Assembly (NCBI GenBank): GCA_030653405.1
Contig: JAURZO010000239.1
Coordinates: 1 to 7,066 of the forward strand
Length of the DNA stretch: 7,066 nt
DNA from: Zwartia sp.
GTDB taxonomy: Bacteria; Pseudomonadota; Gammaproteobacteria; Burkholderiales; Burkholderiaceae_B
Direction: 5' to 3'
Shown: piece after piece, positions 1-5,985 of the stretch
How positions within the stretch are numbered: position 1 is the stretch's first letter
Layout of the letters: every line of letters starts with the position of its first letter
Notes under the pieces: model-generated
What the model was told of the DNA's origin: nothing
The model's database searches: none
What the model saw: the letters and a program-made list of their open reading frames with translations, nothing else
Made by a program: the position numbers and the translations under genes

Positions 1-311
1 TCCAACATGTCACCAAAACCTTCATGAATCACCGTCACGCGACAGTCCGCGCGCGCCAACTCTTGTGCAACCTCAATCGCCTGCGGATCCTTGTCAAACA
101 CAAACAAGCGCGCATCCGCCTTCAACTGACCCAACAACGCCCTCGAGTGCCCTCCCCGACCAAACGTTGCATCCACATAGACTCCGGACAACCGCGTGGT
201 CTGCACATCGACATTAGCCGAAGACTTGGAGGCGCGCTTACCATAAGCGACGGCGACCAACGACTCGACAGTCGGCTCCAGCAGGACGGGCCGATGGCTA
301 AACACGGCCAC
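1..311 (-). CDS. rsmH: 16S rRNA (cytosine-1402-N4)-methyltransferase RsmH, N-terminal part (gene runs off the left edge)
   Basis: RsmH (MraW) uses S-adenosylmethionine to methylate N4 of C1402 in 16S rRNA, in the decoding centre. About 103 residues are visible. The family start HRPVLLEPTVESL is at residues 6-18, and the SAM-binding motif VDATFGRGGHS is at 46-56, followed by FDKDPQAIEVA (72-82). Between these lie about 19 residues more than E. coli has (roughly 20-42, rich in K, S and A). The start is inferred: an in-frame TAA, the mraZ stop, lies at 315-317, and the first start codon after it is GTG at 311. A second GTG at 305 is possible. Neither has a clear Shine-Dalgarno sequence, so translation may be coupled to mraZ, 3 bp upstream. 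This is the usual mraZ-rsmH order of the dcw cluster. The C-terminal two thirds are outside the window. Confidence 0.95.
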   Translation of the reverse strand, partial: MAVFSHRPVLLEPTVESLVAVAYGKRASKSSANVDVQTTRLSGVYVDATFGRGGHSRALLGQLKADARLFVFDKDPQAIEVAQELARADCRVTVIHEGFGDML

Positions 312-314
312 GAC

Positions 315-743
315 TTAAAACGAAAACTGGTTTAAAACATCACCCATGCCTTGCGACAAATCCGCAGCCTCTCGGCGCATCAGTGCAGCAGCATCCCAAA
401 GCTCAAAATGCTCACCCATTCCCAACAGCATGACATCCCGTGACATTCCTGCAGCCAACCGCAACTCAGGCGCGACGAGCACGCGACCCGAACCGTCAAT
501 GTCAACATCCTGTGCATTACCAAGCAATAATCGCTGCAAAGCGCGTGCCTGCATCGGAAACGCCGCAATTTGTGAACGCTTTTGCTCCCATTCCGGGCGC
601 GGATATACCAACAAGCAACCATCAGGGTGCCGTGTAATCGTCAGACAGCCTTGCGCCTGCTCCATCAGAGCATCGCGATGCCGGGTCGGAATATTGATCC
701 GCCCCTTGGCATCTAACGTGAGCGCACTGCTTCCTTGAAACAC
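315..743 (-). CDS. mraZ: Transcriptional regulator MraZ
   Basis: MraZ is a DNA-binding repressor of the dcw (division and cell wall) operon that it heads. It has two SpoVT/AbrB-like domains, and the hallmark D-x-x-G-R motif is visible twice: DAKGR at residues 11-15 and DGSGR at 83-87. The ending HFELWD...LNQFSF is typical of betaproteobacterial MraZ. The frame stays open to a GTG at 776, but I place the start at GTG 743. That gives VFQGSSALTLDAKGR, which lines up with the universal MF(R/Q)G start, and a length of 142 residues. The longer form would add 11 residues encoded by the operator repeats and would start almost at the predicted transcription start. GGGG at 751-754 can act as the ribosome binding site. 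rsmH follows 3 bp after the stop. The gene is probably autoregulated through the repeats at 747-786. Confidence 0.95.
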   Translation of the reverse strand: MFQGSSALTLDAKGRINIPTRHRDALMEQAQGCLTITRHPDGCLLVYPRPEWEQKRSQIAAFPMQARALQRLLLGNAQDVDIDGSGRVLVAPELRLAAGMSRDVMLLGMGEHFELWDAAALMRREAADLSQGMGDVLNQFSF

Positions 744-746
744 CGA

Positions 747-786
747 ATTACCCCACTTAGTTGCACAAATATGCACTTTTCACCAC
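747..786 (-). promoter_or_regulatory. Putative MraZ operator: four GTG-headed direct repeats with an exact 10-bp period
   Basis: On the minus strand four 10-mers follow one another without a gap: GTGGTGAAAA (786-777), GTGCATATTT (776-767), GTGCAACTAA (766-757) and GTGGGGTAAT (756-747). Known MraZ operators are TGGGN boxes repeated every 10 bp just upstream of mraZ. Here only the last box fits fully. The first has one mismatch and the middle two keep only the GTG. Position and period support the assignment; binding is inferred. The last box also supplies the ribosome binding site. Confidence 0.7.
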
Positions 787-834
787 TCTAAGTGAATGCG
801 ATAGACCGGTCAAGCGTGAAATCGTATTTTTTTT
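785..834 (-). promoter_or_regulatory. Predicted sigma-70 promoter of mraZ with an upstream A-tract
   Basis: On the minus strand, TTGACC (813-808) and TAGAGT (790-785) are separated by exactly 17 bp. A run of eight A (834-827) falls where an UP element would sit. The predicted transcription start is near 778, giving a leader of about 35 nt before the GTG at 743. The -35 box overlaps an 8-bp palindrome, GACCGGTC (804-811). The promoter abuts the MraZ boxes, as expected for autorepression. Confidence 0.6.
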
Positions 835-911
835 AATGGTGTCAAGGACTTAGCCGCTAATCTGCAGACGTCACAGAAACGAAATAATCAAGTAAATCAG
901 TGGATTGGCAC

Positions 912-959
912 GGCAAGTAAATGTTGAATATCAACACCTGCCATAGGGATAACCCTATG
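912..959. other. Two adjacent inverted repeats in the rnpB-mraZ spacer
   Basis: The 274-bp stretch between the mraZ start and the rnpB 3' end has no gene. Besides the mraZ promoter and operator it contains two hairpins side by side. The first (912-942) has a GGCAAG/CCTGCC outer stem, a 4-nt TAAA bulge and a TGTTGA/TCAACA inner stem closing on ATA. The second (942-959) is CATAGGG, ATAA, CCCTATG, a perfect 7-bp stem with a 4-nt loop. They lie 59-106 nt beyond the rnpB 3' end. Neither is followed by a good T-run on either strand, so a terminator role is possible but unproven. I see nothing recognisable at 840-910 or 960-1015. Confidence 0.55.
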
Positions 960-1017
960 AATAAGAAAATTTACAGCGAGAGATTGAAAATGGGAGGGGA
1001 TCATTCCACGAGAAAGT

Positions 1018-1425
1018 GCAAGACGGATCTATAGGCCGGATTCTGTAAACCCATTTACATGGGTTGGCAATCATTCCTCTGGGCATTTCATTGCTGAAAT
1101 GCTCTAGCCACCTACCCGCATACTTGGGCGAGCCGCCCGTCGTGGTCGAAACCACACGCATGCCTATTTGGTGTTGCTCCGGATAGAGGTTGCCGCGTTT
1201 CACCCTGCAACGTTGAATTCGCCAAAGCGAACTCTGCACCACGGCTACACCGTGGCGGAGTGCGTCTTTCGACACACCCCCGCTGCAGACTCGTCTCTGT
1301 GGCCCTAGTCCTCAGCGCGGACACTTACGTGTACCGCACCGGACGGTCGTTAACCGTTATCCTGCCCTGTGGAGTCCGGACCTTCCTCGATGCACGAAGC
1401 ACCGCGATTGCCCAATCCGCCTTGC
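1018..1425 (-). ncRNA. rnpB: RNase P RNA, bacterial class A
   Basis: This is the catalytic RNA that, with the RnpA protein, trims the 5' leader from tRNA precursors. On the minus strand the conserved core blocks appear in order: GAGGAAGGTCCGGACTCC with CAGGGCAGG (1389-1362), GGTGAAACG-type core sequence near 1200, GGAGCAACACCAAATAGG (1180-1163) and the 3' block AGAATCCGGCCTATAG (1044-1029). The ends are set by helix P1: GCAAGGCGGAT (1425-1415) pairs over 11 positions, with one G-U, to ATCCGTCTTGC (1028-1018). A P3-like hairpin, CGGTGC/GCATCG, follows P1. The length is about 408 nt, against 377 in E. coli. Short reading frames inside it are spurious. It is divergent from uup and upstream of mraZ. 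No canonical terminator follows, so the mature 3' end probably depends on processing. The exact ends are uncertain by a few bases. Confidence 0.96.
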
Positions 1426-1431
1426 AGCGCC

Positions 1432-1458
1432 ATTGTACGGCCATGTCAGAATGAACAA
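1432..1458 (-). promoter_or_regulatory. Predicted rnpB promoter
   Basis: On the minus strand a good -10 box, TACAAT (1437-1432), places the transcription start near 1425, exactly where the P1 helix of the RNase P RNA begins. The -35 element is weak: TTGTTC (1458-1453) at a short 15-bp spacing, or ATTGTT at 16 bp. The agreement with the RNA 5' end is the main support. Confidence 0.5.
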
Positions 1459-1523
1459 TACGCAAATGTTCGTGTCCTGCGACAATAGCGGACTCAACAC
1501 CATTAATTGCAGCCGTTTCCAAC

Positions 1524-3443
1524 ATGTCCAGTCAAGCTCTAATCACTCTCAACGGTGTACACCTCGCGTACGGGCACCACCCACTATTAGATGGTGCAGA
1601 CCTTGCCATCCATGCGCATGAACGAATCGGTTTGATCGGCCGAAACGGCGCAGGCAAATCATCATTACTCCGGCTGCTCGACGGCCGGACACAACCTGAT
1701 GACGGTGCCATCAATATCGCCGGCCACGTCAAAGTGGCTACGGTCGAACAAGAGCCACAACTCGACGAGTCTCTGACTATCGAACAAGCGGTATTCGGTG
1801 AATACGACCCTGAGAGCGAAGACTGGAATCGCGCCTCACGCGTCAAGGCGTTGATCGATAAGCTCGGCTTACCGCCTGAAGCCATCGTCGGCACGCTTTC
1901 AGGTGGTATGCGCAAACGCGTGGCATTGATCAGCGCGATGGCCAATGAACCGAGCCTACTGTTGCTCGACGAGCCCACTAACCACCTGGATCTTGATGGC
2001 ATCAACTGGCTGGAGTCAACGCTCAAGCAGTGGCCGGGCAGCGCAATCGTGATCACTCACGATCGCCGCTTTCTGGATGCGATCGCGACACGTATCGTTG
2101 AGCTCGATCGAGGCGCATTGCTGAGCTTTCCGGGCAACTTCTCAGAGTGGCAGGTACGTAAGGCACAGTGGCTGGAGTCGCAGCGCCTCGAAAATGCCCG
2201 CTTCGACAAACTCCTCGCGCAAGAAGAAATTTGGATCCGCAAAGGTGTCGAAGCACGCCGCACCAGAAACGAAGGACGCGTGCGCAGACTCGAACAACTG
2301 CGCCGAGAGCGTGCGGATCGACGTGACCGCCAAGGTAATGTGCAACTTGCACTGGATTCAGGGCAGCGCTCAGGCAAACTCGTCGCCGAGTTGGAGCACG
2401 TGAGCAAGTCCTTTGGCGATCGTTGCGTGGTCAGAGACTATTCCACCACGATCATGCGCGGCGACCGAATCGGCTTCATCGGTCCGAATGGCGCAGGCAA
2501 ATCAACACTTCTCAAACTGATTCTTGGCACGCTTGCGCCTGACAGCGGCACCGTTAAACTCGGCACCAACCTGAGCGTCGCGTACTTTGATCAGATGCGC
2601 AGCCAACTCGACGAAAATGCCACGCTTGCGGATGTCATCAACCCTGGCAGCGAATGGATTGAGATTGGCGGCACGCGCAAACATGTGATGAGCTATCTCG
2701 GAGATTTTCTATTTGCGCCCGCACGCGCGCACTCTCCGGTTAAAAGTCTCTCGGGAGGCGAGCGCGCACGTCTTTTACTTGCGCGGCTTTTCGCACGTCC
2801 AGCCAATATTTTGGTGCTGGACGAGCCAACCAACGACCTCGATATCGAGACTCTCGAACTACTCGAAGAGTTATTGCAGGACTACCCAGGTACGGTTTTG
2901 CTGGTCAGCCATGACCGAACATTTCTGGATAACGTTGTGACACAAACCATCGCGAGCGAAGGCGATGGCTTCTGGAAAGACTACGTAGGGGGCTTTGCAG
3001 ATTGGGAACGTCAGCGCAAGACGACACAAGGCCCATCTGCGATCGACCGACTCAAGTCTGCTACGCAGCTTGCTTCACAGCCCGCAAGCGAGTCAGCACC
3101 CTCAAAGGCCGCCCCGACAGATGGATCGTTGCGTTCAGGCGCCACTACCCCCACCTCCACGACTTCACCAGATTCGTTCGCAAACAAAAACACTGCCCAA
3201 CCGTTAAAGGCGCGGGCAGCCAAGCTTGCGCCCTGGGAAGTCAAAGAGCTTGAGCAGCTCCCGCTCGACATTCAAAAACTTGAGCAAGAGCAAGAGGCTC
3301 TCGTGGCAGAAATGGGACGTAGTGAACTCTACAAAAATGATCCCGCCAAGCTCACGACGATTCAAGCGAGGATGACGGAGATCGAAGCCCTGCTGCTCAA
3401 ACATTTTGAGCGATGGGAAGCGCTTGAAGCACGACAAACCTAA
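1524..3443 (+). CDS. uup: ABC-F family ATPase Uup
   Basis: This is a soluble ABC-F protein with two nucleotide-binding domains and no membrane segments. The family acts on ribosomes, and E. coli uup is also linked to precise excision of transposons and to branched DNA intermediates. Domain 1 has Walker A GRNGAGKS (39-46), signature LSGG (125-128), Walker B LLLLDEP (145-151) and H-switch H179. Domain 2 has GPNGAGKS (320-327), LSGGE (409-413), ILVLDEP (429-435) and H463. Both catalytic glutamates (E150, E434) are present. The inter-domain linker contains the Uup-type basic stretch GVEARRTRNEGRVR (241-254). A low-complexity A/S/T/P linker (about 500-565) leads to a charged, coiled-coil-like C-terminal domain (565-639), the DNA-binding feature that separates Uup from Ettan-type members such as EttA. 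The length of 639 matches E. coli (635). The ATG at 1524 has no clear ribosome binding site. The gene converges on pyrC with a 26-bp gap and no visible terminator. Confidence 0.95.
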   Translation: MSSQALITLNGVHLAYGHHPLLDGADLAIHAHERIGLIGRNGAGKSSLLRLLDGRTQPDDGAINIAGHVKVATVEQEPQLDESLTIEQAVFGEYDPESEDWNRASRVKALIDKLGLPPEAIVGTLSGGMRKRVALISAMANEPSLLLLDEPTNHLDLDGINWLESTLKQWPGSAIVITHDRRFLDAIATRIVELDRGALLSFPGNFSEWQVRKAQWLESQRLENARFDKLLAQEEIWIRKGVEARRTRNEGRVRRLEQLRRERADRRDRQGNVQLALDSGQRSGKLVAELEHVSKSFGDRCVVRDYSTTIMRGDRIGFIGPNGAGKSTLLKLILGTLAPDSGTVKLGTNLSVAYFDQMRSQLDENATLADVINPGSEWIEIGGTRKHVMSYLGDFLFAPARAHSPVKSLSGGERARLLLARLFARPANILVLDEPTNDLDIETLELLEELLQDYPGTVLLVSHDRTFLDNVVTQTIASEGDGFWKDYVGGFADWERQRKTTQGPSAIDRLKSATQLASQPASESAPSKAAPTDGSLRSGATTPTSTTSPDSFANKNTAQPLKARAAKLAPWEVKELEQLPLDIQKLEQEQEALVAEMGRSELYKNDPAKLTTIQARMTEIEALLLKHFERWEALEARQT

Positions 3444-3469
3444 TCTAGCGTGCAGCGTAGACCGAGAGA

Positions 3470-4525
3470 CTAATCAACCATCCGCCACTTGAGCGTCTCC
3501 CCTGCAGCGAGGGGAACTATCGTCTCTTTACCAAAGGGCAACTCCATTGGTATGGAGAATTCTCCTCGCTCAAGAGTCATGGACTCAGTGTTGCGCGGCA
3601 GTCCATAGAAATCCGGCCCACGCAAGCTCGCGAAGGCTTCGAGTTTGTCGATTTTCCCAACACTATCAAACGCTGTCGCATACAACTCCATCGCATGTAA
3701 CGCGGTATAACAGCCGGCACAGCCACAAGCATGCTCTTTGAGCCCTTTAGAGTGTGGTGCGCTATCTGTACCGAGAAAAAAGCGCGGACTATCACTCGTT
3801 GCTGCGTTGATCAACGCCAAACGATGTACTTCGCGCTTTAGGATCGGTAAGCAATAAAAATGAGGGCGCACCCCACCTTGAAAAATTGCGTTGCGATTGT
3901 AAAGAAGGTGCTGCGCCGTAATGGTTGCAGCTATTGGCCCCTCCGCATCGCGGACATACTCAACACCCTCTTTCGTTGTGATGTGTTCAAACACGACTTT
4001 AAGTGCTGGAAAAGACCTTCTCAGAGGAATCATGACCCGATCAATAAAGAGTGCTTCACGATCAAACACATCGACAAAGGGATCCGTCACCTCGCCATGG
4101 ACGAGCAATGGCATCCCAATACGCTGCATGACCTCAAGCACAGCACTGCATCGTGCGAGCAAATCCGTCACGCCCGCATCAGAATTCGTTGTGGCTCCAG
4201 CTGGATAAAGCTTAAAGGCAACCGCCGCACCCGATTCAAACGCACGAACAGCCTCGTCTGGGAGCGTGTTGTCCGTTAAATAAAGGGTCATTAGAGGCGT
4301 AAAACGACCGGCAGGCACTCCCGTTGCGGCAAGTGCCGCTTCGATACGCTCACGATAAGCGACAGCCAGTGCTGCGGTGGTCACTGGTGGCTTGAGATTG
4401 GGCATGATAATCGCACGCGCGAACTGGCGCGCAGTGTGACCAACAACCGCCTTAAGGGCTTCAGCGTCACGAAGATGCAAATGCCAATCGTCTGGTCTGA
4501 TAATTTTGAGCGTTGTTTGTGTCAT
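3470..4525 (-). CDS. pyrC: Dihydroorotase, class II (E. coli PyrC type)
   Basis: This enzyme catalyses reversible cyclisation of N-carbamoyl-L-aspartate to L-dihydroorotate, the third step of de novo pyrimidine synthesis, in the cytosol. It has 351 residues (E. coli 348). Zinc-site residues are visible in order: H15 and H17 in DWHLHLRD, the probable carboxylated lysine K105 in KLYPAGATTNS, H143 in LVHGEV, H181 in FEHITT, and catalytic D254 in GTDSAPH. The CGCAGC stretch near 267-272 is also typical of this class. All key residues are present. The ATG at 4525 gives the standard N-terminus (MTQTTLKIIRPDDWHLHLRD). No Shine-Dalgarno sequence is evident. The leader is unusual: 125 bp of A/C-rich repeats and a hairpin separate it from the upstream amidohydrolase gene on the same strand. 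With no obvious promoter there, co-transcription is likely. I do not see the start-site-switching leader hairpin known for enterobacterial pyrC. Confidence 0.97.
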   Translation of the reverse strand: MTQTTLKIIRPDDWHLHLRDAEALKAVVGHTARQFARAIIMPNLKPPVTTAALAVAYRERIEAALAATGVPAGRFTPLMTLYLTDNTLPDEAVRAFESGAAVAFKLYPAGATTNSDAGVTDLLARCSAVLEVMQRIGMPLLVHGEVTDPFVDVFDREALFIDRVMIPLRRSFPALKVVFEHITTKEGVEYVRDAEGPIAATITAQHLLYNRNAIFQGGVRPHFYCLPILKREVHRLALINAATSDSPRFFLGTDSAPHSKGLKEHACGCAGCYTALHAMELYATAFDSVGKIDKLEAFASLRGPDFYGLPRNTESMTLERGEFSIPMELPFGKETIVPLAAGETLKWRMVD

Positions 4526-4535
4526 AGTGTTTCTG

Positions 4536-4610
4536 CTGTGTGCGTTGCTAAGTGTGTTGCTTACTGTTTGCGTTGCTTGCTAAGTGCCTTGCTTACTGTG
4601 TGCGTTGCTT
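4536..4610. repeat. Imperfect tandem repeat in the pyrC leader
   Basis: On the plus strand the core CTGTGTGCGTTGCT (4536-4549) recurs as CTGTTTGCGTTGCTT (4564-4578) and CTGTGTGCGTTGCTT (4596-4610). Between the cores are related stretches AAGTGTGTTGCTTA and AAGTGCCTTGCTTA. The periods are 28 and 32 bp, giving about two and a half units; the 4-bp difference is an extra TGCT-like insert. In the pyrC mRNA the repeat reads as A/C-rich and U-poor, with AGCAA occurring six times. It ends 11 bp before the pyrC ATG. Confidence 0.8.
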
Positions 4611-4613
4611 ATG

Positions 4614-4641
4614 ACACGTATGACGCTTGCGTCGTATGTGT
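4614..4641. other. Long hairpin between the amidohydrolase gene and pyrC
   Basis: Arms ACACGTATGACGC (4614-4626) and GCGTCGTATGTGT (4629-4641) flank TT. If transcribed on the plus strand, every position pairs (two as G-U), closing on a G-CUUG-C tetraloop, a known stable fold. On the minus strand, the direction of pyrC transcription, the two G-U positions become A-C mismatches, so the stem is weaker. No T-run follows on either strand, so it is not a canonical terminator. Confidence 0.65.
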
Positions 4642-4650
4642 TCTGCGGGC

Positions 4651-5844
4651 TTACGGTTGCAAAGGCATGCCGCGCTCTATCAGCGCCGCGAATGTTGCAC
4701 TTCCCACCGGGATTACGTCATCATTAAAATCGAATCTTGGATTATGCAGGAACCTGCCATCCTCTGCGCCGCCCTGCCCCAACCTAAAATAAGCTCCAGG
4801 TACTTTTTTCAGCATGAACGAAAAATCTTCGGACCCCATTGACGGTGTCATATCTCTGACTACTTTCTCCGCGCCGAACAAGTCCGTCGCGACATCCGCT
4901 ACAAAATGGGCGTTGAGAGCAGTGTTCACAGTAGCGGGATAATTGCGGACATACTTAAATTCCGCCGTCGCACCAAAGCCCTCTGCGATAGAAGCAATCA
5001 AGCTTCGCATGCGGGTTTCAACAACCTGCTGAACATTGTCGCTAAAAGTTCTTACTGTCCCAACAAGCTTGGCCTGTCCGGGAATCACACTTGCCGCAGA
5101 AGGACTGCCGGCATTGATGTGCCCAAAAGAAAGAACGGCCGCCTCGAGGGGATGTACGTTACGCGACACAATCGTTTGCAGTGTCGTCACTATCGTCGCT
5201 GCAACCATAATCGGGTCGATCGTTTGATAAGGGTGAGCGCCATGACCACCACGACCTTGAATAGTGATCTCAAACTTATCAGACGCAGCCATCATTGGCC
5301 CGGGATTGATGCCTACCACCCCGGCAGGTAGTCCCGGCCAGTTATGCAGTGCATAAATCGCATCACAGGGAAATTTATCGAACAAACCATCATCAACCAT
5401 GGCCTTTGCGCCGCCGAGTCCCTCCTCCGCGGGCTGAAATATCAACACCGCGGTTCCATTGAAGTTTCGGTTCTGCATTAAATACTTGGCCGTCCCCAGC
5501 AGGATTGTCGTGTGGCCGTCATGCCCACAGGCATGCATCATTCCTGGCACCCTCGAGCAATAATCCGAGACGCTGTCCTCACTCATCGGCAGTGCATCCA
5601 TATCCGCTCTGAGGCCAATCATTTTTCCAGAGTCGGTACGCTGGCCTTTGATCACTCCTACTACGCCTGTCTTACCAATGCCTCGGTGAACTTCTACACC
5701 GAGCGCAGTCAGTGCACCTGCAACAATTCCTGAAGTTCGAATTTCTTCAAACCCAATTTCAGGATTTGCGTGTAAATCGCGTCGAACAGCAACAAGCTCT
5801 TGATGAAATTTTTTAATGGATTCAAGTGGAGATCTTGGATACAT
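4651..5844 (-). CDS. M20D-family amidohydrolase (hippurate hydrolase / N-acyl-amino-acid hydrolase type)
   Basis: This is a zinc-dependent M20 peptidase-fold enzyme that probably cleaves an amide bond in an N-acylated or conjugated amino acid. The substrate cannot be read from sequence, so I give no symbol. Counting from the ATG at 5844 (397 residues), the motifs are LRADMDALPM (78-87), HACGHDGHT with metal ligands C106 and H108, PAEEGLGGAK with E140/E141, LHNWPG with H167, the dimerisation-domain motif GRGGHGAHP (197-205), SMGSEDFSF (335-343) and LHNPRFDFND with H367. All expected ligands are present, and there is no signal peptide. The frame also permits a TTG start at 5853, but ATG is preferred. 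Neither has a good ribosome binding site, and a GGAGGG about 40 nt upstream is cut off by an in-frame TAG. The gene is 125 bp upstream of pyrC and divergent from the SWIB gene. Confidence 0.88.
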   Translation of the reverse strand: MYPRSPLESIKKFHQELVAVRRDLHANPEIGFEEIRTSGIVAGALTALGVEVHRGIGKTGVVGVIKGQRTDSGKMIGLRADMDALPMSEDSVSDYCSRVPGMMHACGHDGHTTILLGTAKYLMQNRNFNGTAVLIFQPAEEGLGGAKAMVDDGLFDKFPCDAIYALHNWPGLPAGVVGINPGPMMAASDKFEITIQGRGGHGAHPYQTIDPIMVAATIVTTLQTIVSRNVHPLEAAVLSFGHINAGSPSAASVIPGQAKLVGTVRTFSDNVQQVVETRMRSLIASIAEGFGATAEFKYVRNYPATVNTALNAHFVADVATDLFGAEKVVRDMTPSMGSEDFSFMLKKVPGAYFRLGQGGAEDGRFLHNPRFDFNDDVIPVGSATFAALIERGMPLQP

Positions 5845-5944
5845 GATGACCAATAGTTGAATTAAGTGAACAGAGAGCGACTACCCTCCGAAGTGTATCT
5901 ATCTTGGCATAAATTGAGTGTATTGCGACAATTTCGCGACGTTC

Positions 5945-5985
5945 TTGACAAATTCTTTGTCTTTCATAGGAAGAAGCGTTATGCT
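5945..5985 (+). promoter_or_regulatory. Candidate promoter region of the SWIB/H1-like gene
   Basis: Two overlapping sigma-70-like arrangements can be read. One is TTGTCT (5957-5962), 17 bp, TATGCT (5980-5985), with four matches in each box. The other is a perfect TTGACA (5945-5950) with only a poor -10 (TAGGAA) at 16 bp. The first would start transcription near 5992, giving a leader of about 37 nt. I cannot decide between them. Confidence 0.4.

Noticed and set aside
24..738. Plus-strand frames (103 and 130 residues) over rsmH and mraZ
   Set aside because: Both are shadows antisense to clear family members on the minus strand.
943..960. Similarity to the I-SceI homing endonuclease site (TAGGGATAAC)
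   Set aside because: Only the first ten bases agree and the rest diverges. It is better explained as the inner part of a perfect inverted repeat.
955..1324. Minus-strand reading frames of 106 and 70 residues
   Set aside because: They lie within or over the RNase P RNA, whose conserved blocks and P1 helix explain the sequence.
1325..1525. Minus-strand 66-residue frame upstream of rnpB
   Set aside because: It spans the rnpB promoter and the 5' part of the RNA, has no ribosome binding site and resembles no family I know.
3860..4279. Plus-strand 139-residue frame inside pyrC
   Set aside because: It is antisense to a complete, well-matched dihydroorotase. The composition is a shadow of the real frame, with no ribosome binding site or family motif.
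4536..4641. Possible CRISPR-like array
   Set aside because: The units are contiguous and imperfect, with periods of 28 and 32 bp. There are no unique spacers of constant length and no cas genes nearby.
4436..4792. Plus-strand 118-residue frame with many cysteines, resembling a metal-binding peptide
   Set aside because: It is antisense to the pyrC start and the amidohydrolase end. Its cysteines come from translating the leader repeat, and it has no ribosome binding site.
5845..5853. TTG start for the amidohydrolase (400 residues)
   Set aside because: The ATG three codons downstream gives a normal family length. The extra residues are not family-like and no ribosome binding site favours TTG.
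5892..5930. Sigma-54-like TTGGCA...TTG element near 5900
   Set aside because: The distance between the GG and the second element is too short for a -24/-12 promoter, and the GC doublet is missing.
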